Positions 11,886 to 27,214 of a stretch of DNA of 64,000 nucleotides are shown in pieces. Numbering within the stretch: the first letter of the stretch is position 1; every line of letters starts with the position of its first letter. A model generated the notes under the pieces. It was not told where the DNA came from, did no database searches, and was given only the letters and a program-made list of their open reading frames with translations. Source of the stretch: Craterostigma plantagineum (taxonomy: Eukaryota; Streptophyta; Magnoliopsida; Lamiales; Linderniaceae); the NCBI GenBank assembly GCA_027422505.1, contig JAPQWV010000002.1:27754501-27818500 (forward strand), read 5' to 3'. A program made the translations under genes and the position numbers.

Positions 11886-13972
11886 TACCAGCAATAAAAG
11901 GTGTCTTCTTAAATTGGACCCGAATTATCTGTAACTTATTACCAGGTTAAGGTCGTTATGATCTTTTATTTTCTTTTAATATATTTAGAGTAATTTTTTG
12001 TTGAAAAATTTTATAAATGAAGTCATGTTATTGTTAGTTATTTTTTAATTTAACTATGTATAAGAATATTTGTAAGTTAGATGTAACTACCGATTATATG
12101 ATAGTTATTTTGTCGAAGTGGTGATCATTAAAAAGAACAACTTATCACAATGAAGAGAAATATAATGTCAAAGCGAGACAAAGGATTACTCGAGACGAAA
12201 TCTGTAAACGCTCGTCAACTGGCGTGATGGAGATGACCCGCCCATCATAATGCGGATGGATAACTCTGCTAAAACACTCACCATGGAAAAACAACATAAG
12301 GGAAAATAAAATGAATTCGAAAAAAAAAGACATAAAAACTAAATACAAATGAATTTTAATCTATTGAATATGTTACATTAGTATAATTTGAGAGGACATT
12401 ATTGTTGGGTTTATTCTGAAATAGTTGAATATTTGATATATGTTTAGAAGACAATCAACAGGATTTTATAACAAAATTTCCATTCGAAAATCCAACTGAA
12501 AAAAAAAGACCATAATAAGTGGTGGAAAGTGACGTATGTTGTCGATGCGCAATTTGCAACGAAATTAGTTTCGATATTAGGGAAAAATTTATTATGTTAG
12601 TGTTGAAATATGTTTTTTGAAAATTGCATGTTACACTGAGATTGTAATTGAATCCTCGAAGCTTTTTAGTTTGAATAGAAAGCCCTTCAACTACTTTAAC
12701 ATTCTAATAAAGTCCTTAAGCTTCTATGATTGTTAACATAAAAGTTATCCCAGTAATTCTGTTATATTATTTTTACATAACCAACGTTCGATAGTCCTGT
12801 TCCTACAAGCATGAAGCTAACACGCGGTTTTTATTATTTATTTATTTATTTAGTGCATGCTTCTGCCAAATAACATATCAATTTCTTTCTGGATAATAAA
12901 TAGCTAAAAATTGAGTTATTAATGAAATTAGGTGAAGGGCACACAAGACTTTGAAATCCAAGATTCTTTTGGTGAGTGGAACTTATGTTTGTTGATGATT
13001 GATGATCACAGAGAAAAAGGGTTAGGGTTTGTAACTGCTGCTGCTTGGTCTCTTGGATTTAGACCATTCAATCATATACTTTTATTTATTTTCTAATTTT
13101 ATATAATTTTTCATTTCATTACTAACTTCACCTTTCTGATATCTAAATGTCAAAGCCTAACCTGACATGGATTTCTCAAATTTCATCTGATTTCTTCTAA
13201 CTAGGTCTGGGTTAATCTCAGCTGGAATTATAGTTTCAAACTGTTAGCTATCGATGCTTTGTAGTTTGAATTAGGATTAGGGTTAGATCCGTTGGGTCAC
13301 GTGTTAATTGATTGGTTTTTGTAATTTTTACGCCTTTTGTTTTAATCTGGCGATTAACATGATCTTCATCTGCTGTCTACATCTTAATATGTCTTTTCTT
13401 TCTGGAAATTTTTAGTTCAGCTGATTTGTCAGTATCATTATCTGACCTGAAAAGGATCAGAGAAGGAGGAAGTTCATGTCTTCAGATCTTAATGGTATGT
13501 CGTGATTTTGCATTTCATTTGTCATAAGCAAATGTTCGTGTGCTATATGCTGAAATTTGGGATATTCGTCCCCTTTTCCCCTCATTTCCCCCCGTAAGCG
13601 ATCAGTCCTCGATCTGGTTTCAGATATACAGAAGGAATACTATGCTATTGTTGGATGTTTAGTGTACATAAATTTTTTTATTCTGGGCCACGTCTCATTT
13701 ACCTTTGCTTTCAGTCCTTTTGTCACCGTGCCTATTTTGAGATGCTTTGAAACGGTAAACAGTCCTGCCACGTGTGATTTGGCACTTTTCTTTTCTACGC
13801 TTATGAGTGGTGTTTTGCATAGTTCCTTTCTATATATCAGTGTCTCAGAAACGCAGTTTTTTTATTTCGCTATTGATGAATCTGAAGGTTGATGATGATC
13901 GAGGAAGTACCTGGGCTTAAACCTAATATCAATAGTTCAAGACATTGAGCCTTGTGCCAAAGAAGATATAGC
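11886..13972. other. Gene-free stretch and untranslated leader of the JmjC gene
   Basis: 11886-13000 is AT-rich with no recognisable repeat or protein. From about 13010 the sequence resembles the 5' leader of the downstream demethylase gene. ATGTCTTCAGATCTTAATG followed by GTATGT at about 13496 is a plausible leader exon and donor. ORFs at 13557-13892 have no domain. Just before the chosen start, a different frame reads PCAKED, which resembles the family's usual N-terminus and suggests a small frame change there. Confidence 0.45.
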
Positions 13973-19226
<5,254 letters not shown>

Positions 19227-19297
19227 ATAGGTATTTTTTTTCCTATTTGTTTTTTTCGGGACTTTGGCTTTTGATTCTTTCGTGGTCAATAGCTTCG

Positions 19298-19341
<44 letters not shown>
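19298..19341. repeat. (AT)n microsatellite
   Basis: About 21 AT repeats in the likely 3' UTR of the JmjC gene, 70 bases after its stop codon. Confidence 0.9.
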
Positions 19342-19343
<2 letters not shown>

Positions 19344-19689
19344 TGAGCAGATTCGATTTCTATCTTTTCATAGTTCCCATTTTGATTCTACTAATTTCAT
19401 CTGCTGCTGTAGTAACATTCAATCATTAATCACAGCTGCTATTGATCTTGTGATTGATTGAAGGTGTCCACGCGACGAAAAAGTAATGAAAATCGAAGTC
19501 GTCGAACATCTTTGTAACCGAAAGAAGCAGTTTTAGCCTTGGGATTTGGGAATTCAGATCACCCTAAGTACCTACAAATAAAAAAAAAATCAAAACAGTG
19601 GCTAAATCGGAATATTCAGACATTAACGTTAGCAAAATCAAAATGCTCTAAACAAAACAGGCCAAAATCTTTGGCGTTATTGTGTTTAA

Positions 19690-20175
19690 TGTTTTAAAAC
19701 GCGTAGTGCGCATCGCGCTGCGATTTAGTTACTATATTACGTAGCGTAAATAGCGTAGCGTAGTGCGTAAGTATTTCGAGCAAATTATATATAATGAAAA
19801 GCTAGGTAATATATAACAACACAAGCAAAGAAACTATTTTACAAGTAAATAACTCCTTCAAAAAAGAGATTATGTTAAAATCTAATTTAGTTATATATCC
19901 AACTTCAATATCATTTTTTTATACTGCATTCTTTTTTCTCAAAAATATAACAATAAAAAATAAAACTATATAATTAGATGATGAATCACATAAATTTATT
20001 GCAGAAATTTTTCTCTTACTTATTAATTGAAGAATTACAATGAAAAAAACCTAAAAAACAAGAAAAATTTAAACAATATAAAAAAAATGCTATTTTTTTA
20101 ACGCCGTGCCGTTTTTATGAATTTTTACGCTATTTTACGCTTCAAAGCACGCTACAGCACGCTTTTAAAGACACT
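19690..20175. repeat. Inverted-repeat (MITE-like) element with GC-rich ends
   Basis: The left end (GTTTTAAAACGCGTAGTGCG) and the right end (CACGCTACAGCACGCTTTTA) are imperfect inverted repeats rich in TAGCGTA/TACGCTA. They enclose an AT-rich core with no ORF, a layout typical of non-autonomous DNA transposons. I could not define a target duplication. Confidence 0.4.
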
Positions 20176-20189
20176 GCTTGTGGAGGGTT

Positions 20190-20345
20190 GTGCATATTGG
20201 TATACCGGCCTAATTAACCAAATTACTGAAAATTCAGTACGAAACCTAGTTCGGTTCGGTATTCGGTTCTTCAAAAAAAAATCGGTAATCAGTAAATTCC
20301 GTTCGGTATAAATTTTGGATTTTGGTAAATTCGGTATACCGAAAT
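20190..20345. repeat. Short repeat with GGTATACCG termini
   Basis: It begins TTGGTATACCGGCC and ends TTCGGTATACCGAAA, with repeated TTCGGTTCGGTATTCGG motifs inside. This probably represents a small foldback transposon remnant. No coding potential is seen. Confidence 0.35.
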
Positions 20346-20384
20346 TTTAAAACTAAAATATATTATATTATATTAACAGTGAAA

Positions 20385-21850
20385 ATTTTTGATAGTGGAG
20401 CGGACGGCAGAGACACTGCCCTTGTAAGCTGAGAGGTGGTAATTTAGTGTTGGCAACGGGGCTGGGCGGGGGCGGGGACCTAATCCCCGTCCCCGTCCCC
20501 GTCCTCGCCAGATCCCCGCGGGGATCGGATTCAAGTTTTTTAAAAAAATTAATATTTTAAATATTATATATAAATTTAATTATATTTTCGTTATAAATAT
20601 TATATAAATTATAGTTTTATATATTATTTGTATTAATTTAATATTATTTAATCTATATTTAATATTATTTTAATTATAATATAATATTATATATATATAT
20701 ATATATTAGAAGGCGGGGCGGGGCGGGGATCCCCGCCGGGAAAATTCTTTCCCCGTCCCCGCCCCGCGGGGATAGAAACTCGGGGATTCCCCGCCCCGTT
20801 CGGGGCGGATCCCCGCGCGGGGACGGGGAATCCCCGCTCCACTACCATCCCTAGGTGGTATGCAGGCCAAAAAAGCACGGGGGGTTGAATATAAAAAATT
20901 GCGGGCTGTGGAATAATGCGTTGATAGGCAAGCAAATTTGGGACATTGCGAGTAAAGCAGATAACCTTTGGATTAGATGGATTGATGGTGTCTATTTGAA
21001 AGGGAGAGACTTTTGGGACAACGTAACCCCCCTTGATTGTAATTGGCATTGGCGAAAAATCAACAAGATCAAGGGACTCTTCGCGGGCGGATACTTAGAG
21101 GGCAGGTGGACGCAATCTGCTGCTGGGACATACACTGTAAGATCTGGATATCAATGGTTGCTTGGAAATGCTAGGTTATGTCCGCAAAGTGCTGTTATAT
21201 GGAACCGCTATAACATACCAAAGCACTCAGTGATTGTGTGGCTTTTGGTGCATAGAAGATTACTGACGAAGGACCGACTGCAGTCTTGGGGGATTCAAGT
21301 CCTGGAATCTCAGTGCAGTCTATGTGCAGCTGAGGATGAATCTATCGAGCACCTATTCTTCACATGCTCGTATAGTAGGGACATTTTACGCCTTATGTCA
21401 ATATGGTTAAAGGGCATGATGATACCTACTGACTTATAGGATGGTGGAAGTGGGCACAAAGGTTGGCTCGACGGTCTAAAGTCTGGTCTAAGATAGTCAC
21501 AGCTTGTTCTGCAGCTGTAATATACTTCTTGTGGAGGGAAAGGAACAGGCGAGTTCATGGGTCTTCTCCATTGAGCTCCGAGGAGACGATGCATTGTATC
21601 CAACGGGAGGTGAAATGCCGGCTGTTTAGTTGTTCAAGATTAATACACTCTAACAGGGATAGAGAATGTGTTAGACAATTTTGTGAGGCTTCCTAGATTT
21701 TGTCTAGGTCTTTGATGGTAGTAGTTTTGGAGAAAGGAGTGATTTTGTCTAGGTCTGTTATTGACGTCGCTGTTGCAGCGTGTTTTTGACCTTGAGAGAA
21801 CCGAGTGTTAAAGCTCGTTAGGCGCTGTCATCCTCAATGTATGTATGTGT
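20385..21850 (+). mobile_element. 5'-truncated L1-type LINE, 3' part of ORF2
   Basis: The segment reads DGRDTALVS, then (after a TGA in place of TGG and an inserted element) EVVCRPKKHGGLNIKN, then a long stretch to about 21436 that ends with the zinc-binding reverse-transcriptase C-terminus (CSLCAAEDESIEHLFFTC). Further LINE-like coding continues in another frame to about 21696 (YFLWRERNRRVHG). This is the tail of an L1-type ORF2 without the catalytic reverse-transcriptase core, so the copy is dead. The region 21700-21850 resembles a LINE 3' UTR, and no poly(A) tail is obvious. Confidence 0.85.
20442..20852. mobile_element. hAT-like non-autonomous element nested in the LINE
   Basis: 411 bp with very GC-rich ends (GGGGCGGGGA-type runs) and an AT-rich core. 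It is bounded by the perfect 8-bp direct repeat AGGTGGTA (20434-20441 and 20853-20860). Left end TAGTGTTGGCAACGGGGC and inverted right end TAGGGATGGTAGTGGAGC resemble the TAGGGNTGGCAA termini of plant hAT elements. Removing the segment and one repeat restores the LINE reading VS(W)EVVCRPKK, which confirms the insertion. It has no transposase. Confidence 0.82.
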
Positions 21851-22601
21851 AGTGTGTAACCTTTCTTTTATTGTTCCTAGGTAATATGTCATATTCTTCC
21901 TTAGCAATATGCATCCTTTTCTCATTACGTCAATACAGCAGCCATATATGCATTTTAATCAGAAACACATTTACAGAAGGCTCACAGATCCGTTGTATAT
22001 TCACTTGACTTGAGTCCAAGTTCTCTAACAAATAACACCCTCAGTCGAATTCGATGATACGTTTTACCTTACCTGCATTTGCAATAGAAATTATTGTCAT
22101 TTTCGGTATGATACGGTTCGGCTTGTTCATAACAGATTGGGTGTGATGGTTGGGCTTGGAATTGTTTATAGTTTTAGCATCTTTCATGACTTGTGCTTCT
22201 GAGCACCTTTCCATGAGAGCATTTATGAGGGAGATTTAAAGACAGGGAAAGGGATGATGCTCCAAGAACACGAAACTTTTGTTATATGTGCTAGTCGAAA
22301 GTTGAAAACGATGATGCCTTTTCCTTTTCCCCATTCCTTTTTTCTTTGGGGATATTTTACTTAATTGGCTTGCCTTTTATTATTTAATCGTCCCATAAAA
22401 GTATTGTAAATTTTAGGAAGTTTTTGTCTTGTGTGAACTTCTCAATCCCATTCTACCCAATTTTTAGACATTTTAGAAAAAAGAAAATCAAGAATATGTA
22501 AGAAAAAAGCCACAAAGATCTCTCCAATTTAGTCGTCTGATATCTGAACAACACAAGTTATTTCTCCAAACCACAAAACTGTCTCAAATGCTCAATCCCA
22601 T
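21851..22601. other. Gene-free stretch and 3' UTR of the cyclophilin gene
   Basis: Nothing recognisable from 21851 to about 22400. The last 200 bases are the likely 3' UTR of the minus-strand cyclophilin gene. Confidence 0.5.
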
Positions 22602-23129
22602 TTAGTTGTTGTCTGAAATTTGACCACAGTCTTCAATCACAACAGTAGATAAAGTCGAACCAGTCTCAGAACCAACCTTCTCCATCTCCTTAACCACAGT
22701 GTAACCCTCCACAACCTTACCAAACACCACATGCTTACCGTCAAGCCAAGGCGTCTTAACCGTGGTTATGAAGAACTGAGAACCATTGGTATTGGGCCCA
22801 GAGTTAGCCATCGAAAGCAAGCCAGGCGTATCGTGCTTCAGCTTAAAGCCCTCGTCAGCAAACTTGGCGCCGTAGATCGATTCACCGCCCGTCCCATTTC
22901 CCCTGGTGAAGTCCCCGCCTTGACACATGAAGTTTGGTATGATTCGATGGAACTTCGAACCTTTGTAGTGCAATGGCTTCCCTGAGGAACCAATGCCCTT
23001 CTCCCCTGTGCATAAGGCACGAAAGTTTTCGGCTGTTTTGGGCGTTGTGTCTGCAAACAGCTCCATCACGACCCGACCCGCTTTTGCTTTCCCGATGAGT
23101 ACGTCGAAGAAGACTTTTGGGTTCTTCAT
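22602..23129 (-). CDS. Cyclophilin, peptidyl-prolyl cis-trans isomerase (cytosolic single-domain type)
   Basis: A single coding exon encodes 175 residues, the usual size of a one-domain plant cyclophilin. It catalyses cis-trans isomerisation of proline peptide bonds. Active-site and cyclosporin-binding residues are present: R and F of FHRIIPNF, Q of MCQGGDF, F of SQFFITT, W and H of [12 protein letters not shown]. The plant-specific divergent loop ([13 protein letters not shown]) and the paired cysteines (ALCTGEKG and EDCGQIS) are also present. The start ATGAAGAAC follows a CAG acceptor at 23148. A leader intron (about 23148-23786) separates it from an untranslated first exon beginning near 23890. 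The ORF extends upstream in frame only by reading into that intron. There is no signal or transit peptide, so the protein is probably cytosolic. Confidence 0.96.
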   Translation of the reverse strand: MKNPKVFFDVLIGKAKAGRVVMELFADTTPKTAENFRALCTGEKGIGSSGKPLHYKGSKFHRIIPNFMCQGGDFTRGNGTGGESIYGAKFADEGFKLKHDTPGLLSMANSGPNTNGSQFFITTVKTPWLDGKHVVFGKVVEGYTVVKEMEKVGSETGSTLSTVVIEDCGQISDNN

Positions 23130-23900
23130 TGTGTTGGACGAATAAGCCTGGGAATGGATATGGAAAAGCATTGATATACTTGTGAAATTAAACATTCAGA
23201 TGAAACAGTAATAGGGCCTTAGAGTAGCAGAGGAATGGGATTTTGCAACGAAAAGCAGATGAAGATCAGCAGTTTATAAACATGGACATTGGCCAATCTG
23301 CAGAATTCTCATGTCTAAAAGGAATTCCTCGCCTCAAGGCTCAACCCATTGCATAAAAAAATATGAAGACAACCTTATTATAGAGAAGTCATAGACAGAT
23401 TAAAGATTTAAAGATATGGCTATAACCCATTTAGCTGAAGAAACTTTTACGGAGCATCCGTTATCTGAACAAACGGGAAACAATTCGATAAATTACCAGA
23501 CACCCTAAAGAAGATCTACCCAGTCAAGGGAAGACACGGAACAAAAGAAAAGAGCAATCAAATTGGGAAAATGTTCGTCCCGAAATAGTACACTCTTGGT
23601 AAAAGCCGACCAAGAAGACGAACAAATTCGCGGGATAACAGCTATTTGTAGCACATTTATTGAGCTCCATGGGTTCTTATTCATTGAAACCCATGAAGCC
23701 TTCGATATGTGCAGAATACTTTCCGTCGTAATCACGGCCAGGAAATTGAAACAGACCCATTGATTGATCAAGGGAAAGGGTTTTACCTTGAACAGTCCAC
23801 CGCAGAGTAGAAAGATGAATGTACAGCTAGCTATAGGACTCGATAGTTTCTTGTTTATAACATACAATACAAACCGACAGGCGGCACAGCTCTGAGCTCA
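23130..23900 (-). other. Leader exons and leader intron of the cyclophilin gene
   Basis: On the minus strand, TTCAAG|GTAAAACCC at 23786 and CCCAG|GC at 23148 define a 639-bp intron in the 5' leader. The upstream exon runs from about 23890. Leader introns are common in highly expressed plant housekeeping genes. Confidence 0.6.
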
Positions 23901-24008
23901 CTAGGGTTTTAGGGTTTTTGCATTTTATTGCCATTTGGCCCCTCATTTCTTGCAACTTACGTATATACCAATCTCACTATTATATAATCCATCTCATTAT
24001 TTTGTTTT

Positions 24009-24220
24009 TTTACATTTTACTATATCGGACGTCCCGCTAGCTTTTGTATATTTTTCTTTTTAAAAGACATGTCAAAATATAATAATATTTAATATTTTTA
24101 AAAGACATGTCAAAATATACACTTTTTACCTTTTAATTGTACTACATTATTAAAATATTCAGTTTCTTAAAAACCCTTCCACACTCCAAATGTCCATAAA
24201 TATATGGGACGGGGGAGTAC
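24009..24220. mobile_element. Degenerate Stowaway-like MITE
   Basis: The interior (TTTACTATATCGGACGTCCC and TCTTAAAAACCC) matches the other Stowaway copies in this window. The right end GGGACGGGGGAGTA is kept, and the left CTCCCTCCGTCCC end is lost. An internal tandem copy of AAAAGACATGTCAAAATATA is present. Confidence 0.65.
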
Positions 24221-24249
24221 TATTTATCAAAATCTTGGGAAAAAAATTA

Positions 24250-24880
24250 AATTAAAGGATATATTTGTTCTAACCAACGTTGTTAAAATAAGTTGAATCT
24301 ACATAAATATCCATTTGTATAAATATTTGCATGTCAGTACATCTGTCAGAAATTTTTTTATATAAGTACACGATTGATTGTGTGTACAATTTTCTCAGTC
24401 TTGACATACCTTTTTATATGATGTGTTATGTACTATGTCACGCGTTTATATGGTACCCATGATACCTTAATGTGTTATATGTATTCCCTCCGTCCCGGTA
24501 ACTTTTGTACATTTTACCAAATCGGGCGTCCCACTATCTTTTATACATTTCCATATTTAGTAAAAAACTATCACACACAATCAATATAATACTATTAAAT
24601 ATTCTTAAAAGACGTGTCACACCCATACACTTTTATACCTCTATATTATTAAAATATTCAGTTTCTTAAAAACCGTGCCCGAACCCATATGTACAAAACA
24701 TACAGGGACAGAGGGAGTATTATTTTCTTATTGTGTTATGCCACACGTTTCTATAAAGTACCTAAATGTGTTATATGATGTACCTTGAGGCGATGAGGCA
24801 CCAACGTGCAAAAAACTATTCTAATAAGTACCTGGGTACTTCCTTGCAAGTTTTTATACAAATAAATATTTTTATGTAGA
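24250..24880. repeat. GGTACC-rich dispersed repeat, copy A (split by a Stowaway)
   Basis: The two halves, 24250-24481 and 24720-24880, align with copies at 37957-38366 and 57238-57690. The intact Stowaway (24482-24719) sits inside it. Shared phrases include CACGCGTTTATATGGTACC, CTAAATGTGTTATATG and ACTATTCTAATAAGTACCT. Confidence 0.6.
24482..24719. mobile_element. Stowaway MITE (Tc1/mariner type)
   Basis: 238 bp including the TA target duplications. The left end TTCCCTCCGTCCCGGTAA and right end GGGACAGAGGGAGTA are inverted repeats of the classic CTCCCTCCGTCCC type. The element is closely similar over its whole length to the copy at 60145-60375. Confidence 0.93.
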
Positions 24881-25388
24881 CTTTCTTAAAATAAATGGTT
24901 TTGTCTTTCCTATCCACCAAATTCCACTCAAAAAATGACATGTAGCACATTACACCATACCCCAATCATGTTAAATCTCACGTACGTGTTTCACTAAACA
25001 CGCATAAAACATGTCATATTTTTATTGGGAGTTCGGTTATACCCAAGTCAAGGCCAAAATACATTTAAAGATAATAACATGCATTTTACTAGAATCATAA
25101 ATTTATTCTCTTTTTCGGTAGCTATGATCAATTCATAACACAGGCTTTGTTGTCGTAGATTGGACAAATAATAATCCATTTATTTTTTTTAAGATTTCGT
25201 TCTTTATAGCATGACATTAAATTATTATGGCCTTGGTTATAAATAATTCGATTAAAATAAGTGAGATAAATACTAACGAGTTTGATAGTAAAGAATTTAT
25301 CTTGAGCCTTAATGTGAGAACTTATAACCAAATACGGCCAGATAAGTGAATAGGTGATGATAAAAATTAGTCATGTACCCAAAGCTCA

Positions 25389-25839
25389 TGGGTCATGACC
25401 CGCGGGGCCGACCTGCCAAAATGGGGGGCGGACTGCGATTTTTTATGCGCAACGGGCCGCGGACTTTGGCGGGGCGGGCTTGCACATGGGCTGACCCGTC
25501 AACTATTGTAGTTACTATTTATATACTAGGTTATATAAATATATATTAAAGTAATTAGTGGATTTAGTTCATGATACATTAATTATACTGTACTTAATGA
25601 TTATCAATGAATAAATAATTAGTGGCACACCTACATTTATATAATTAAATAATATAACTATCATAAATATATTTAATAAATATCATAATCACTTAAATTA
25701 TAATTAATAAATTAAAAGTTTTACGTTAAAATTAAAGATAGTTTTCCAGGGTGGGCGGGGCGGAACGAGACTCAATTTTTAAGGCCCACCATATGGCGGT
25801 CTGGCCCACCCCGCGGGCCTGACAGTTTTTACGAGGCCT
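25389..25839. mobile_element. hAT-like non-autonomous element
   Basis: 451 bp with GC-rich ends (CCCGCGGGGCCGACC on the left, CCCACCCCGCGGGCC on the right) and an AT-rich core. It is flanked by near-identical 8-bp direct repeats, AAAGCTCA (25381-25388) and AAAGCTTA (25840-25847). The layout matches the element at 20442-20852 but the sequence differs. No transposase is encoded. Confidence 0.6.
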
Positions 25840-26617
25840 AAAGCTTAATGTAATGTTATTTCTTATTAATATATTTTTAATGACACACCAATTGATTTAG
25901 AAAAGTTATTATGCAAGTCTCTCCTTGAGACGATTTACTCGTCCCAACGCTTATCGGAGAATTCACTTTCATCCCCAACAAACAAATGGAGAGAAAATTA
26001 CCCTGCCCTCAACTCCAAAATGACTCTTACCCCACGAAAATTTCATCCCCATATATTTTAGTGGGTTAATCTATTTTGGCTTTCAGTGAAGAACTAATAG
26101 ATAGAGAGTATAGTATGGTCTTATTGCGAGAAACAAAAAAAATGACGAGCATATTCACGCAACGGCTATGAATGTATGAACACCAGTCCGTCTAGTGACG
26201 AAACCCGTATTCATAAGTTGGGCCGTCGAAAGTAATAAAAGAAAATTGACGTGGGTAAAAAATTAAATAATTTTTTTTCACTGAGGTTAGAAAAACAAGT
26301 GTGGACCTGGATGCAATCAAGCACACATCAATGTAAATTAACATAGGGAATAATTGTTAAGAGTGCTAGAGATTATTTATTATACATTCACTTCGAATAC
26401 TTAATATCTGCATGCTTTGATTGGGATCAATAGATCCTCTAAGCTCCAGCCTCCAACGTAGGCATGTCCATTTTCTACATTTCTCAGAAATGATCGGAAT
26501 ATGTCAATTAGGCACATATCATGCCTAATAACATTATTAAAACTTGTATGTTTAGCATACACAATTTGTCTGCAAAATATATTAATTTCGAACATTTTAG
26601 ATTATCAACTAATGTAT

Positions 26618-26841
26618 TTGGACATTTTACTATATCGGGCGTCCCAAATCGTTTTGGACATTCCCTTTTATAGCAAAAATTTAGCACAAACCATCAATAT
26701 AATACTATTATATTCTTAAAAGACGTGTCAAAATATACACTTTTTCACTTTTTAATTGTACAATATTCTTAAAATATTCAATTTCTTAAAAATCGTGTAA
26801 TACCCCAAATGTCCATAATCGTTTGGGACGGAGGTAGTAAT
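26618..26841. mobile_element. Degenerate Stowaway-like MITE
   Basis: The interior (ATATCGGGCGTCCC, TTAAAAGACGTGTCAAAATA) and right end (GGGACGGAGGTAGTA) match the Stowaway family seen at 24482 and 60145. The left terminus is degraded. Confidence 0.7.
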
Positions 26842-27214
26842 AAAATTGTAATAAATTAAAATGTTAAGACTAAAATTGTAACTTAACAATTTATTCAACT
26901 CAGACCAAGCTGACAATTTTTAAGCATCCTTTACATTTATATGTAAGAGTATAGATAGAAAACATTTTGGTTTTACTTCCTCTTACGCATAGCTAAGCAG
27001 CACATCCATATAAAAACTAGTATGAGAAAAAAGCTTAATATCCATCCATATAAAGAGTAAAAACTAGGATGAGAAAAAAAAAAAATAACACCGCTTCGCA
27101 CTTCAAATTAATTATTCATTCACAATTAAGTAAAGCAACGGCCATCGTTCTTTGTTTCTCCAAATTAAAACCCTAATAACACAGTTTCCTTCTCTTTCTC
27201 AAATTCGGCCGTAA

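Larger units (their letters stand above)
23901..27214. other. Gene-free stretch rich in small transposons
   Basis: It contains two degenerate Stowaway elements, one intact Stowaway nested in a GGTACC-rich repeat, and a hAT-like element, all listed separately. The rest is AT-rich with no coding signal. The last 200 bases include the likely 5' leader of the NUP1 gene. Confidence 0.5.

Noticed and set aside
21310..21603. Minus-strand ORF over the LINE zinc-finger region
   Set aside because: It is antisense to a recognised reverse-transcriptase C-terminus.
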